Assembly (NCBI GenBank): GCA_036264255.1
Contig: DATARI010000143.1
Location: forward strand, 5,658 to 69,657
Source: DASZIT01 sp036264255
GTDB taxonomy: Bacteria > Actinomycetota > Acidimicrobiia > Acidimicrobiales > RAAP-2
DNA length: 64,000 nucleotides
Reading direction: 5' to 3'
Of the stretch, positions 49,706 through 57,524 are shown piece by piece (positions within the stretch are counted from its first letter, which is position 1; the number at the start of each line of letters is the position of its first letter). The position numbers and the translations under genes were made by a program. Below the pieces are notes generated by a model that was not told the origin of the DNA, searched no databases, and worked only from the letters and a program-made list of their open reading frames with translations.

Positions 49706-51675
49706 AGTTCCACCGCCACCCGGTGGCCCTCGATCACCGCGGCGTGAGCCCGGCGCGGGGCCAGGCAGTCGCCGACCCGCTGGACCGTGAAGGACGAGTG
49801 GCGCAGCTCCGACCACAGGCCGTCCTCGGGTTGCTGTTGGAGGGCACACACCACCCAGTCGCAGGCCCGCTCCTGGTCGGTGCCGGTCGGGTGGTGCTGG
49901 AGCGACAGGGCCACCCCACCGGGATGGTCCCGACCCTCGATCCGGGCGGCGCCCATCGGGACCAGGTCCACGCTCTGGGCGATCCCCTTGGCGTGGGCCT
50001 TCACGTTCCAAGTCTCGAGGTCGAGGGTGATGCCCAGATCCTGGCCCACCACCATGCCATTGGTGACGATCTCGACCTGACAGCCCCGGTCGGCCAGCAG
50101 CTCGGCGGTGGAGGTGGCTTGGTGGAACCCGAGCTCGTCGACCACCACCACCGTTCCCTCCGGGGACACCCGGCCCTCCAGCACGTCGCGGATGTCGATG
50201 ACCCGGGGATGGTCCCCCGCCCACCAGGGCCGGGAGGGCCGGGCGCCGGTAGCCAGGATCACCGCGTCGGGCCGCTCGGCCCGGATCGCTTGTGGGTCGG
50301 CGGTGGTGCCGGTGCGGATGTCGACCCCGGCCCGGCGGGCGTTGACGATGAGGTTGCGGGCGATGTCGAGGAACTCGGCCCGGTTGGGCACGGTGGCGGC
50401 CACCTGTACCTGCCCGCCGAGCCGGTCGAGGCGTTCGAACAGGACCACCCGGTGTCCGCGTTCGGCGGCGGTGACCGCCGCCTGCAGGCCGCCGGGGCCG
50501 CCGCCCACCACCACCACCCGCAGGGGCCTGCCCCGGCGGGGCAACGGGATGGATTCCCGGCCGGTGCGGGGGCTCTCGATGCAGCCGAGCCAGCGGTTGA
50601 GGCCCATCCGGCCCACGCATTCCTGGTTGCAGGACAGGCAGGTGCGGATGTCGGTGGCGTGACCCGATCGGGCCTTGGCGGCGAAGTCGGGGTCGGCGAT
50701 CTGTCCCCGGACCACCCCGACCAGGTCGCACTGTCCCTCGTCAAGGGCCCGCTCCGCCTGCAGCGGGTCCTTGAACCGACCGACCCCGACCACCGGCAGC
50801 CCCACCGCGTCCCGGATGGCGCTGGGGATGAACATGGCGTACCCCGGCGGGACCTGCATGCTCGCTTCGATCATGTACAGGGTGGCGGTGGCCACCCCGA
50901 TGGAGGTGTTGATGTAGTCGACCCGGCCACCGGCATCCACCATCTTGGCCACCGCCACCGCGTCGTCGATGCCGGTGCCCCCTTCGATGAGCTCGTCCCC
51001 GCAGAGGCGGACCCCGAGGGCCTTGTCGGTGCCGATCGCCTCTCGCACCGCGTCGACGATCTCCAGCAACAGGCGGGCCCGGTTCTCCAGGGGGCCGCCG
51101 TAGCCGTCGGTCCGGCGGTTGGTGGCGGGGGAGAGGAACCCCCGGACGATGGAGGAGTGGGAGCACTGCAATTCGATGCCGTCGAAGCCGCCGACGATGC
51201 AGCGTTCGGCCACGTTGGCGTAGCCGGCCACGATCTCGGCGATCTCGTGGGTCTCCACCGCTTTGGGTACCTCCCGGAACAACGGGTCGGGCACCGGGCT
51301 GGGGGCCCACACCGGGAGCCGGCTGTACATGCTGGAGGCCTGGCCGCCGTTGTGATTGATCTGGGCGAAAATCGGGACATCGTGGGCATGGACGGCGTCG
51401 GTGATGCGCCGGTAGCCGGGGAGCACCGCGGGGTTGAAGCCGTGGATCAGCTTCTCGTAGGGCCAGTCGGTGACGTGGGTGGAGTGTTCCTCGGTGATGA
51501 TGAGTCCGCTCCCCCCGGCGGCCCGGGCGGCGTAGTAGGCGGCGTGCTGTTCGGTGGGCAGGCCACCGGCGGCGTAGTTGGTGAGGTGGGCGGAGAAGAC
51601 GATCCGGTTGGGCACCGTCACCGGCCCGAGCCGGAGCGGGGTGAACAGGCGGCGGTAGCGGGCGCCGGCACTCAT
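49702..51675 (-). CDS. Mycofactocin-system FadH/OYE-type oxidoreductase 2
   Basis: A 657-residue flavin enzyme of the 2,4-dienoyl-CoA reductase/old yellow enzyme type. It has an N-terminal FMN barrel (LFTPLRLGPVTVPNRIVFSAH, with the GFDGIELQCSHSSIVRGFLSP active-site region and GYGGPLENRARLLLEIV). A [4Fe-4S] segment follows with Cys in RTCLSCNQECVGRMG and LGCIES, then a two-dinucleotide FAD/NAD domain (VVVVGGGPGGLQAAV). Its presence in mycofactocin loci is known, but its reaction is not. ATG at 51675 overlaps the stop of the first OYE-type gene. Confidence 0.9.
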   Translation of the reverse strand: MSAGARYRRLFTPLRLGPVTVPNRIVFSAHLTNYAAGGLPTEQHAAYYAARAAGGSGLIITEEHSTHVTDWPYEKLIHGFNPAVLPGYRRITDAVHAHDVPIFAQINHNGGQASSMYSRLPVWAPSPVPDPLFREVPKAVETHEIAEIVAGYANVAERCIVGGFDGIELQCSHSSIVRGFLSPATNRRTDGYGGPLENRARLLLEIVDAVREAIGTDKALGVRLCGDELIEGGTGIDDAVAVAKMVDAGGRVDYINTSIGVATATLYMIEASMQVPPGYAMFIPSAIRDAVGLPVVGVGRFKDPLQAERALDEGQCDLVGVVRGQIADPDFAAKARSGHATDIRTCLSCNQECVGRMGLNRWLGCIESPRTGRESIPLPRRGRPLRVVVVGGGPGGLQAAVTAAERGHRVVLFERLDRLGGQVQVAATVPNRAEFLDIARNLIVNARRAGVDIRTGTTADPQAIRAERPDAVILATGARPSRPWWAGDHPRVIDIRDVLEGRVSPEGTVVVVDELGFHQATSTAELLADRGCQVEIVTNGMVVGQDLGITLDLETWNVKAHAKGIAQSVDLVPMGAARIEGRDHPGGVALSLQHHPTGTDQERACDWVVCALQQQPEDGLWSELRHSSFTVQRVGDCLAPRRAHAAVIEGHRVAVEL

Positions 51676-53627
51676 CGGATTCCGACCCCCACGCCGGCGC
51701 CGATCTCCAACGCCCGACGCCGGCCCTCCAGCACCGCTTCCAAGATGGTGCGCGGGGCCACGCAGTCCCCGGCCCGGGGCGTCCCGGGTCGGGACAGGTA
51801 GAGCGACTCCTCGGGCAATCGGTGGCTGCAGTCGACGATGACCGCGCAGTCGATCTCCCGCCGCTCACCGGTCCAGACGTCGTCGAGGAGGGCCCGGCCC
51901 CCCTTGGCCCCCCGGAGAACCGCCCGCAGCACCCTGGTCACCCCGGCCCGCTGCAACCGGGTGTTGGCATCGGCCAGGTCCCCGGTGATGGCCAGCTGGG
52001 TGCCGGCGATGGGGTCGGCGGTGACGATGGCCACCGGGCGTCCCCGGCCGGCCAGCCATTCCGCCACTCCCACCCCGATGGGTCCGCCCACCGGGTCGTG
52101 GACCACCACCGGACCGTCCGGAAGCTGGTCCGGGTCCCCGGCCAACAGCTCGAGCCCATCGACGACGGTGATCGTCCCGTCGACCGGACGATCGAAGGGG
52201 AGGGGGCGGGAGCCGGTGGCGATGACCACCGCGACGCCGCGGCCGGCGGCGGCATCGAGGTCGTCCGGGCCGACCTCGGTGTCGAGATCGATCCCCACCC
52301 CCAACGTCCGGCACTCGGCCTCCAGCCACCCGGCCCGCTCGGTCATCCGCTCCCGCCCCGGACCCACCGATGCCGCCCTTGCCACCCCCCCGAGTCGGGC
52401 GCCGCGCTCGACCAGCCGCACCCGGTGGCCGCGTCCGGCCAGCACCCTGGCGCACTCGAGGCCGGACACGCCGCCCCCGACCACCAGCGCCTCCCGCCGC
52501 GCCGGGTCGGTGCCCTCGCCGGGGTCCGGCTCGGTGGTCTCGTGCCCACTGCGGGGCTCGCCGACGCAGCTCACCAGCGGGTTCCGGTTGTCACGGACAC
52601 GGCAGGCCTGATTGCAGAGGATGCAGGGCCGGACCCGGTGGGCGTCGCCGGTGCGGACCCGGGTGACCAGTCGGGAGTCGGCGATCTGGGCCCGGGTCAT
52701 CTCCACCAGGTCGGCGGTGCCGTCGTCGAGGGCCGTCTGGGCGGCTCCGGGGTCGACGACGCTTCCCTGGAGGACGACCGCCGCCCGCCCGCCAACCGCC
52801 TCCCGCATCCGCCGGCACAGATCGGCATTGAAGTTGGCCGGGGTGTGGGCATCGGGGCGGTAAGCGGCGGCCGAGAAAGGTCCGCCCCGCACCACCACCA
52901 CCATGTCCACCTGCTGGGCGAGGGCGGCGACGTGGTCGGCGGCCTGGTCGGGGGTGACCCCCGCCCAGGGGGCCAGCTCGTCGCAGCACAGCCGGACCGC
53001 AACCACCTGGCCGGGGCCCACCCGGTGGCGGACGGCGGCGACCACCTCGAGCGTGAGCCGGAGCTTGTCGGTCCCGTAGGCGTCGGAGCGCAGGTTGGTG
53101 AGCCCGGAGTGGAACTGGCGCAACAGGGAAAAGGGGCCGATATCGATCTCCACCCCGTCGAGCCCGGCCTCGGCGGACAGCTGGGCGGCCCCGGCGAACC
53201 CGTCCACCAGCTGGTCGATCTCGTCCCGCTCCATCTCCATCGGCATCTCCCGGTTGATGGCATCGGCCACCCGGGAGGGGGCCCAGAGGGCCGATTGGGA
53301 GTAGGCGCTGGAGCCCTGGCCACCGGCGTGGCCGAGACCGGCCAGTACCAACGCGCCCACCGGTCGGCACCCGGCGGCGATCGCCGCCCATCCGGGTCCG
53401 CAGTCGGCGGCCAGCGGGGCCCGTTCGTAGGGCCAGTCCGACGGGTGCACCGAGGCGGTCTCGGTCACGATGATGCCGCACCCGCCGATCGCCCGATCGC
53501 GGTAGTAGGCGGCATGGCGGCTACTGATGCGGCGACCGTCGCCGAGGTTCGTCTCGTGGGGTCCGAAGACCACCCGGGAGGGAGCGGTCCTCCCGACGAT
53601 GGTGACGGCGTCAACCAGGTTGGGCAC
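51672..53627 (-). CDS. Mycofactocin-system FadH/OYE-type oxidoreductase 1
   Basis: A 651-residue paralogue of the next gene with the same three-part build. The FMN barrel shows the more divergent GLDGVEIDIGPFSLLRQFHSG in place of the usual substrate loop. The Fe-S segment is CILCNQACRVRDNRN with a later SCV, and the C-terminal dinucleotide domain has LVVGGGVSGLECARVL. The barrel's changed substrate loop suggests a different substrate from oxidoreductase 2, or a partner role. GTG at 53627 lies three bases after the mftC stop. It occupies the position just after mftC where mftD is often found. Confidence 0.88.
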   Translation of the reverse strand: MPNLVDAVTIVGRTAPSRVVFGPHETNLGDGRRISSRHAAYYRDRAIGGCGIIVTETASVHPSDWPYERAPLAADCGPGWAAIAAGCRPVGALVLAGLGHAGGQGSSAYSQSALWAPSRVADAINREMPMEMERDEIDQLVDGFAGAAQLSAEAGLDGVEIDIGPFSLLRQFHSGLTNLRSDAYGTDKLRLTLEVVAAVRHRVGPGQVVAVRLCCDELAPWAGVTPDQAADHVAALAQQVDMVVVVRGGPFSAAAYRPDAHTPANFNADLCRRMREAVGGRAAVVLQGSVVDPGAAQTALDDGTADLVEMTRAQIADSRLVTRVRTGDAHRVRPCILCNQACRVRDNRNPLVSCVGEPRSGHETTEPDPGEGTDPARREALVVGGGVSGLECARVLAGRGHRVRLVERGARLGGVARAASVGPGRERMTERAGWLEAECRTLGVGIDLDTEVGPDDLDAAAGRGVAVVIATGSRPLPFDRPVDGTITVVDGLELLAGDPDQLPDGPVVVHDPVGGPIGVGVAEWLAGRGRPVAIVTADPIAGTQLAITGDLADANTRLQRAGVTRVLRAVLRGAKGGRALLDDVWTGERREIDCAVIVDCSHRLPEESLYLSRPGTPRAGDCVAPRTILEAVLEGRRRALEIGAGVGVGIR

Positions 53628-53630
53628 CGG

Positions 53631-54851
53631 TCAGCGCGGGGGATGGCCGGCGTCGGGGCCGGCCAGGGGGTGCTCGTCGCAGATCCGGTCGGGTCGCCGG
53701 GGGGTGAGGGCCACCGCCACCGGGCCGGCCGGGGCCCGGCGGGAGTGGTCGAGCGACGGCCGGGGTGGGACCGTGTCGGCGGCCGCGGCCAGTAGCGCCT
53801 TCCCGTTGCCGAGCACACATTCGGGGTCGGGCCCGTCGAGCGGGAGCCCGGTGAAGAACTTGGCGGCCATGCACCCGCCCCGGCAGCCGTCATACATCCC
53901 GCACGACCGGCATGCCCCTCCGGTGTCGGGCCGGCGGAGCTCGGCGAACAGGTCGGACGACTTCCAGACCCGGTCGAAGCCGCCCGGTGACCGGACGTTC
54001 CCGGCCAGGAATTCGTCGTGGATGGCGAAGGGGCACGCATAGACGTCGCCCACCGGGTCGACCAGGCACACCACCCGGCCGGCGCCACAGAGGTTGAGGC
54101 CGGGGAGGGCTTCGCCGTAGCCGGCCAGGTGGAAGAAGGAGTCTCCGGTCAGCACCTTCTCGCCGTGGGCCAGCAACCACTCGTACAACCCCCGCTGCTG
54201 GTCGGCGGTGGGGTGGAGTTCATCCCAGACATCGGCGCCGCGACCGGAGGGTCGCAGCCGGGTGAGGCGGAGCTGGGCCCGGTAGCGGTTGGCCAGGGCT
54301 AGGAAGGCGTCGAGCTGGGTGGCGTTCTGGCGGGTGACCACCACCGACAATTTGAACCCGACGAACCCGGCCGCCGCCATCCGCTCCATGGCCCGGATGG
54401 CGGTGTCATAGGAGCCCGGCCCCCGGACCGCGTCGTTGACCTCGGCGGTGGCACCGTCCAGCGAGATCTGCACATCCACGTAATCGCTGGAGGCCAGGCG
54501 CTCGGCCACCTCGGGGGTGATCCTCGATCCGTTGGTCGAGAACTTCACCCCGACATGGTGATCGGTGGCGTAGTCGACCAGCTCCCAGAAGTCGGCCCGG
54601 ATGGTGGGCTCGCCGCCGCCGATGTTGACGTAGAAGATCTGCATCCGCTCGAACTCGTCGATCAGCTGCTTGCACTCGGTGGTGGAGAGCTCCCCCGGGT
54701 CCCGGCGTCCGGAACTCGATAGGCAGTGCACGCAGGCCAAGTTGCAGGCGTAGGTGAGCTCCCAGGTCAGGCAGATGGGAGCGTCGAGCCCCAACTGGAA
54801 CTGGTCGACCAGCCGGAGGGTGGTCGGGCGCTCGGGGGTGACCAGGGTCAT
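53631..54851 (-). CDS. mftC: Mycofactocin radical SAM maturase MftC
   Basis: Radical SAM-SPASM enzyme that decarboxylates the C-terminal Tyr of MftA and then joins it to the neighbouring Val. The 406-residue protein has the cluster motif CNLACVHC (Cys 36, 40, 43), IGGGEPTIR, and a SPASM region with Cys in LNLCGAGR, VYACPF, ACRSCGMYDGCRGGC and PECV for two more clusters. ATG at 54851 overlaps the mftB stop as ATGA. The last roughly 60 residues are a Pro-rich extension beyond the SPASM domain. Confidence 0.95.
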   Translation of the reverse strand: MTLVTPERPTTLRLVDQFQLGLDAPICLTWELTYACNLACVHCLSSSGRRDPGELSTTECKQLIDEFERMQIFYVNIGGGEPTIRADFWELVDYATDHHVGVKFSTNGSRITPEVAERLASSDYVDVQISLDGATAEVNDAVRGPGSYDTAIRAMERMAAAGFVGFKLSVVVTRQNATQLDAFLALANRYRAQLRLTRLRPSGRGADVWDELHPTADQQRGLYEWLLAHGEKVLTGDSFFHLAGYGEALPGLNLCGAGRVVCLVDPVGDVYACPFAIHDEFLAGNVRSPGGFDRVWKSSDLFAELRRPDTGGACRSCGMYDGCRGGCMAAKFFTGLPLDGPDPECVLGNGKALLAAAADTVPPRPSLDHSRRAPAGPVAVALTPRRPDRICDEHPLAGPDAGHPPR

Positions 54852-55150
54852 GGCGCGCTCCGCTCGCAGATCATGCCCGACTCGGCCAGCGCGGCGAGGG
54901 CCCGCTCATAGGTCGCCAGCTCGTCCGACCCCACCCCCGCGGCGGTGCAGGCGGCCCGTCCGGTGGGCTGGGTGGCGAGCGAGGAGACCACCGCCAGCAG
55001 GGTGGGACTCTTCAAAAACGAGAGTCGTCGGGTCCCGAAGTGGTAGGCCAACGCCCCGAAAGCCTCGGGCCGGAGGGACACCTGGGGATGCAGCGCCCAG
55101 GGGAGGGAGGGGTCGAAGGACGGGGTCCCGGCCTGGATGGTGGGTGGCAT
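54848..55150 (-). CDS. mftB: Mycofactocin precursor chaperone MftB
   Basis: A 100-residue PqqD-like RiPP recognition protein that binds the MftA leader and presents it to MftC. Conserved features are the SLRPEAFGALAYHFGTRRLSFLKSP strand-turn region and a C-terminal helical part ending LAESGMICE. It starts 13 bases after the mftA stop and overlaps mftC by four bases. Confidence 0.93.
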   Translation of the reverse strand: MPPTIQAGTPSFDPSLPWALHPQVSLRPEAFGALAYHFGTRRLSFLKSPTLLAVVSSLATQPTGRAACTAAGVGSDELATYERALAALAESGMICERSAP

Positions 55151-55163
55151 GGGTTGCGGTGGT

Positions 55164-55298
55164 CTAGTAGACGCCGCACATGCCGTCGATGGAGACGTCC
55201 TCGACCAGGAGCTCGGCCTCCACCAGGGGATGCTTCTCCTCGGCGGCGTCGGCGGTGTCGGGCGATGGGTCGCGGTGCTCGGTGACGGGATCGGTCAT
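55164..55298 (-). CDS. mftA: Mycofactocin precursor peptide MftA
   Basis: A 44-residue ribosomal precursor ending in the invariant IDGMCGVY. The last Val-Tyr pair (residues 43-44) becomes the cofactor core; the acidic leader (EEKHPLVEAELLVEDVS) is the recognition part for MftB and MftC. The ATG at 55298 is preceded by GGAGGTTCCC. It is the first gene of the reverse-strand operon and is divergent from the TetR gene. Confidence 0.96.
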   Translation of the reverse strand: MTDPVTEHRDPSPDTADAAEEKHPLVEAELLVEDVSIDGMCGVY

Positions 55299-55380
55299 GG
55301 GAACCTCCGGAGTCGGCCGGCGGGCGCCGGATGGTGACGGTGTATTGACTTTATAGCACTCGATGCCAAAATGGAAGCCT
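55299..55380. promoter_or_regulatory. Divergent promoter region of mftA and mftR
   Basis: The 82 bases hold a marked AT-rich patch (55342-55374) in GC-rich DNA. Forward, TTGACT at 55345-55350 could be the -35 box for mftR. Reverse, TTGGCA and TATAAA/AATACA elements could serve mftA. TTGAC and GCCAA at the ends of a 25-base segment form a partial dyad, a possible MftR site. Box assignments are tentative. Confidence 0.5.
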
Positions 55381-56070
55381 ATGACGGATGCGAACCCAGC
55401 GGGGGCCGGCGGGACCGGGGTCGTCGACAGCCCCCCGACCTCCGCCTCCCGCGGCCGACGACCCAGCACCACCCGGGAACAGATCGCCCGGCAGGCCCTC
55501 GATCTCTTCGATCGAGACGGGTTCGACGCCACCACCGTCGACAGGATCGCCACCGCGGCGGGGATCAGCCGGCGCACCTTCTTCCGCTACTACAACTCCA
55601 AACGGGACGTGGTGTGGGGGGAATTCGACGCCGAGCTGGTTCGGCTCCGGGACCAGCTGGTGGGCGCTCCCCGCGACGAGCCGATGATGGACGTGCTGCG
55701 CCGGGCGGTGGTGGCCACCAACCGGTTCGGGGCCGGGGAGCTGGACGAGCTCCGGATCCGGATGGGCCTGATCAGCACCGTCCCGGCCCTGGTGGCCCAC
55801 TCGGCGGTGAGGTACGCCGAGTGGTGCGAGGTGGTTGCCGACTTCGTGGCCGGCCGGATCGGCGGGCCCCCCGGGGGTCTCGGGCCCCAGACGGTGGCCC
55901 GGGCGGCGCTGGGGACGGCCATGGCCGCCTTCGCCTGCTGGGCCAATCACGACACCGATGACCTCACCGGGGAGGTCGACGAGGCGTTCCGCCTCCTCGG
56001 CGACGGGTTCGACGAGGACCGGCTCCGGATCTGGGCCAGCCAGGACCGATCGAGGATCCCGGCCACCTGA
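55381..56070 (+). CDS. mftR: Mycofactocin-associated TetR regulator MftR
   Basis: A TetR-type regulator expected to control the divergent mft operon; in mycobacteria MftR responds to acyl-CoA. The 229-residue protein has a disordered N-terminus and then a helix-turn-helix domain (TREQIARQALDLFDRDGF, TTVDRIATAAGISRRTFFRYYNSK). The C-terminal ligand domain includes ACWANHDTDDL. ATG at 55381 is used; an in-frame ATG at 55363 would add six residues. The divergent position next to mftA is the usual arrangement. Confidence 0.9.
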   Translation: MTDANPAGAGGTGVVDSPPTSASRGRRPSTTREQIARQALDLFDRDGFDATTVDRIATAAGISRRTFFRYYNSKRDVVWGEFDAELVRLRDQLVGAPRDEPMMDVLRRAVVATNRFGAGELDELRIRMGLISTVPALVAHSAVRYAEWCEVVADFVAGRIGGPPGGLGPQTVARAALGTAMAAFACWANHDTDDLTGEVDEAFRLLGDGFDEDRLRIWASQDRSRIPAT

Positions 56071-56163
56071 CTCGACGCGACGACTGGGTCGGCGCGAAGC
56101 TGACGGGGTCGTGCGACGCCAGCGCCGCCGAGCCAGAGCCGCCAAAAGGGGAGGACCACTCAT

Positions 56164-57315
56164 ATGAAGACCCGCGCAGCAGTCTGTTTAGGGCTCCACG
56201 AACCGTGGAAGGTCGAAGAGATCGAGGTCGACGCCCCCGGACCCCACGAGGTGCGGGTCCAGATGGCCTATGCGGGCATGTGCCACTCCGACGAGCATCT
56301 GCGCACCGGCGATATGAACGCCGCGCCCGAAGTCCTCGAGGTATTCGGGGTCAAGTCCCTCTTCCCGATCATCGGGGGCCACGAGGGTGCCGGCATCGTC
56401 TCCGAGGTGGGGCCGGGGGTCGAGACCCTGGTGGAGGGCGACCACGTCGCCATGTCCTTCATCCCGTCCTGCGGGCGCTGCTTCTGGTGTGCGTCCGGCC
56501 GCCAGTATCTCTGCGACTTGGGCATGACCATCCTGGCCGGACCGATGTTCAGCGACGGCCAGTGGCGCCACCATCTGGACGGCGAGAACCTCAACCGGAT
56601 GACCCAGCTCGGGACCTTCCAGGATTCGGTGCTGGCCAACGAGGCTTCGCTGGTCAAGATCGACCCCGGGGTGTCGTTGAAGGCGGCCGCCCTCATCAGC
56701 TGCGGCATCTCCACCGGCTTCGGCTCGGCGGTGGACCGGGCCAAGGTGAAGCCGGGAGAGACGGTGGTGGTGGTCGGCTGCGGCGGCGTCGGCTCCGGGG
56801 CGGTGCAGGGGGCCCGGCTGGCCGGTGCCCGTTACATCGTCGCCGTCGACCCGCTGCCCTTCAAGGTGGAGAAGGCGAAGGAGATCGGGGCCACCCATGG
56901 CGCCACTTCCATCCTCGACGCCGCTTTCCTCCTCCCCGAGCTCACCGAGGGGCGGATGGCCGATGTGGTCATCCTCACTCCCGGGGTCCTCACCGGGGAC
57001 CTGCTCGGGCCGGCGGTCCAGTTGTCCAGCAAGGACGGCCGGGTGGTGACGACCGCCATCGCTCCCTACAACCAGGAGGAGGTCACCCTCAACCTGTTCA
57101 ACTTCGCCATGTTCAACCAGGCCCTGCTCGGAACCGTGTTCGGGTCCTCCAGCCCCCGGGTGCAGATCCCCAACCTGCTCCGCCTCTACCAGGCCGGCCT
57201 GCTCGAGGTGGACAAGCTGGTCACCCAGGAGTACAGCCTCGACCAGGTCCAGAACGGCTACGACGATCTGGCCGCCGGGGTCAACGTCCGCGGCGTGGTC
57301 AAGTTCGACATCTGA
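56164..57315 (+). CDS. NDMA-dependent alcohol dehydrogenase (nicotinoprotein)
   Basis: Zinc alcohol dehydrogenase that keeps NAD(H) bound and needs an external acceptor. NDMA serves in vitro and mycofactocin is the proposed natural acceptor. The 383-residue protein has the catalytic zinc region AGMCHSDEHLRTGDM and GGHEGAGIV, the structural zinc lobe PSCGRCFWCASGRQYLC, and the nucleotide site VVVVGCGGVGSGAVQGA. GGGGAGGA lies nine bases before the ATG. Its place beside mftR fits a mycofactocin-dependent enzyme that oxidises alcohols such as methanol or ethanol-type substrates. Confidence 0.92.
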   Translation: MKTRAAVCLGLHEPWKVEEIEVDAPGPHEVRVQMAYAGMCHSDEHLRTGDMNAAPEVLEVFGVKSLFPIIGGHEGAGIVSEVGPGVETLVEGDHVAMSFIPSCGRCFWCASGRQYLCDLGMTILAGPMFSDGQWRHHLDGENLNRMTQLGTFQDSVLANEASLVKIDPGVSLKAAALISCGISTGFGSAVDRAKVKPGETVVVVGCGGVGSGAVQGARLAGARYIVAVDPLPFKVEKAKEIGATHGATSILDAAFLLPELTEGRMADVVILTPGVLTGDLLGPAVQLSSKDGRVVTTAIAPYNQEEVTLNLFNFAMFNQALLGTVFGSSSPRVQIPNLLRLYQAGLLEVDKLVTQEYSLDQVQNGYDDLAAGVNVRGVVKFDI

Positions 57316-57330
57316 TCTCGACCCCCGGGT

Positions 57331-57353
57331 CCCTCCCGCCGGACGACGGAGGG
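57331..57353 (+). terminator. Terminator-like hairpin after the alcohol dehydrogenase gene
   Basis: CCCTCC and GGAGGG form a 6-bp stem around an 11-base loop, 16 bases after the stop, followed by a T-containing but interrupted stretch. Weak evidence for a transcript end. Confidence 0.3.
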
Positions 57354-57524
57354 GCGACGTTCGTTCTCCATCGGATTCAGAGGCGCTGGTAGTCCCAGTT
57401 CATGAGGTGAAGCGCCGTACAGACGTCGAAGCGCGGGCTGTGTAGCCTTTGCCCACTGAAGGCGACTCGATCACTCGATCTGCCCTTGGCCGATTGTCCA
57501 AACGGGGACAAAGAGGGGGAATCG

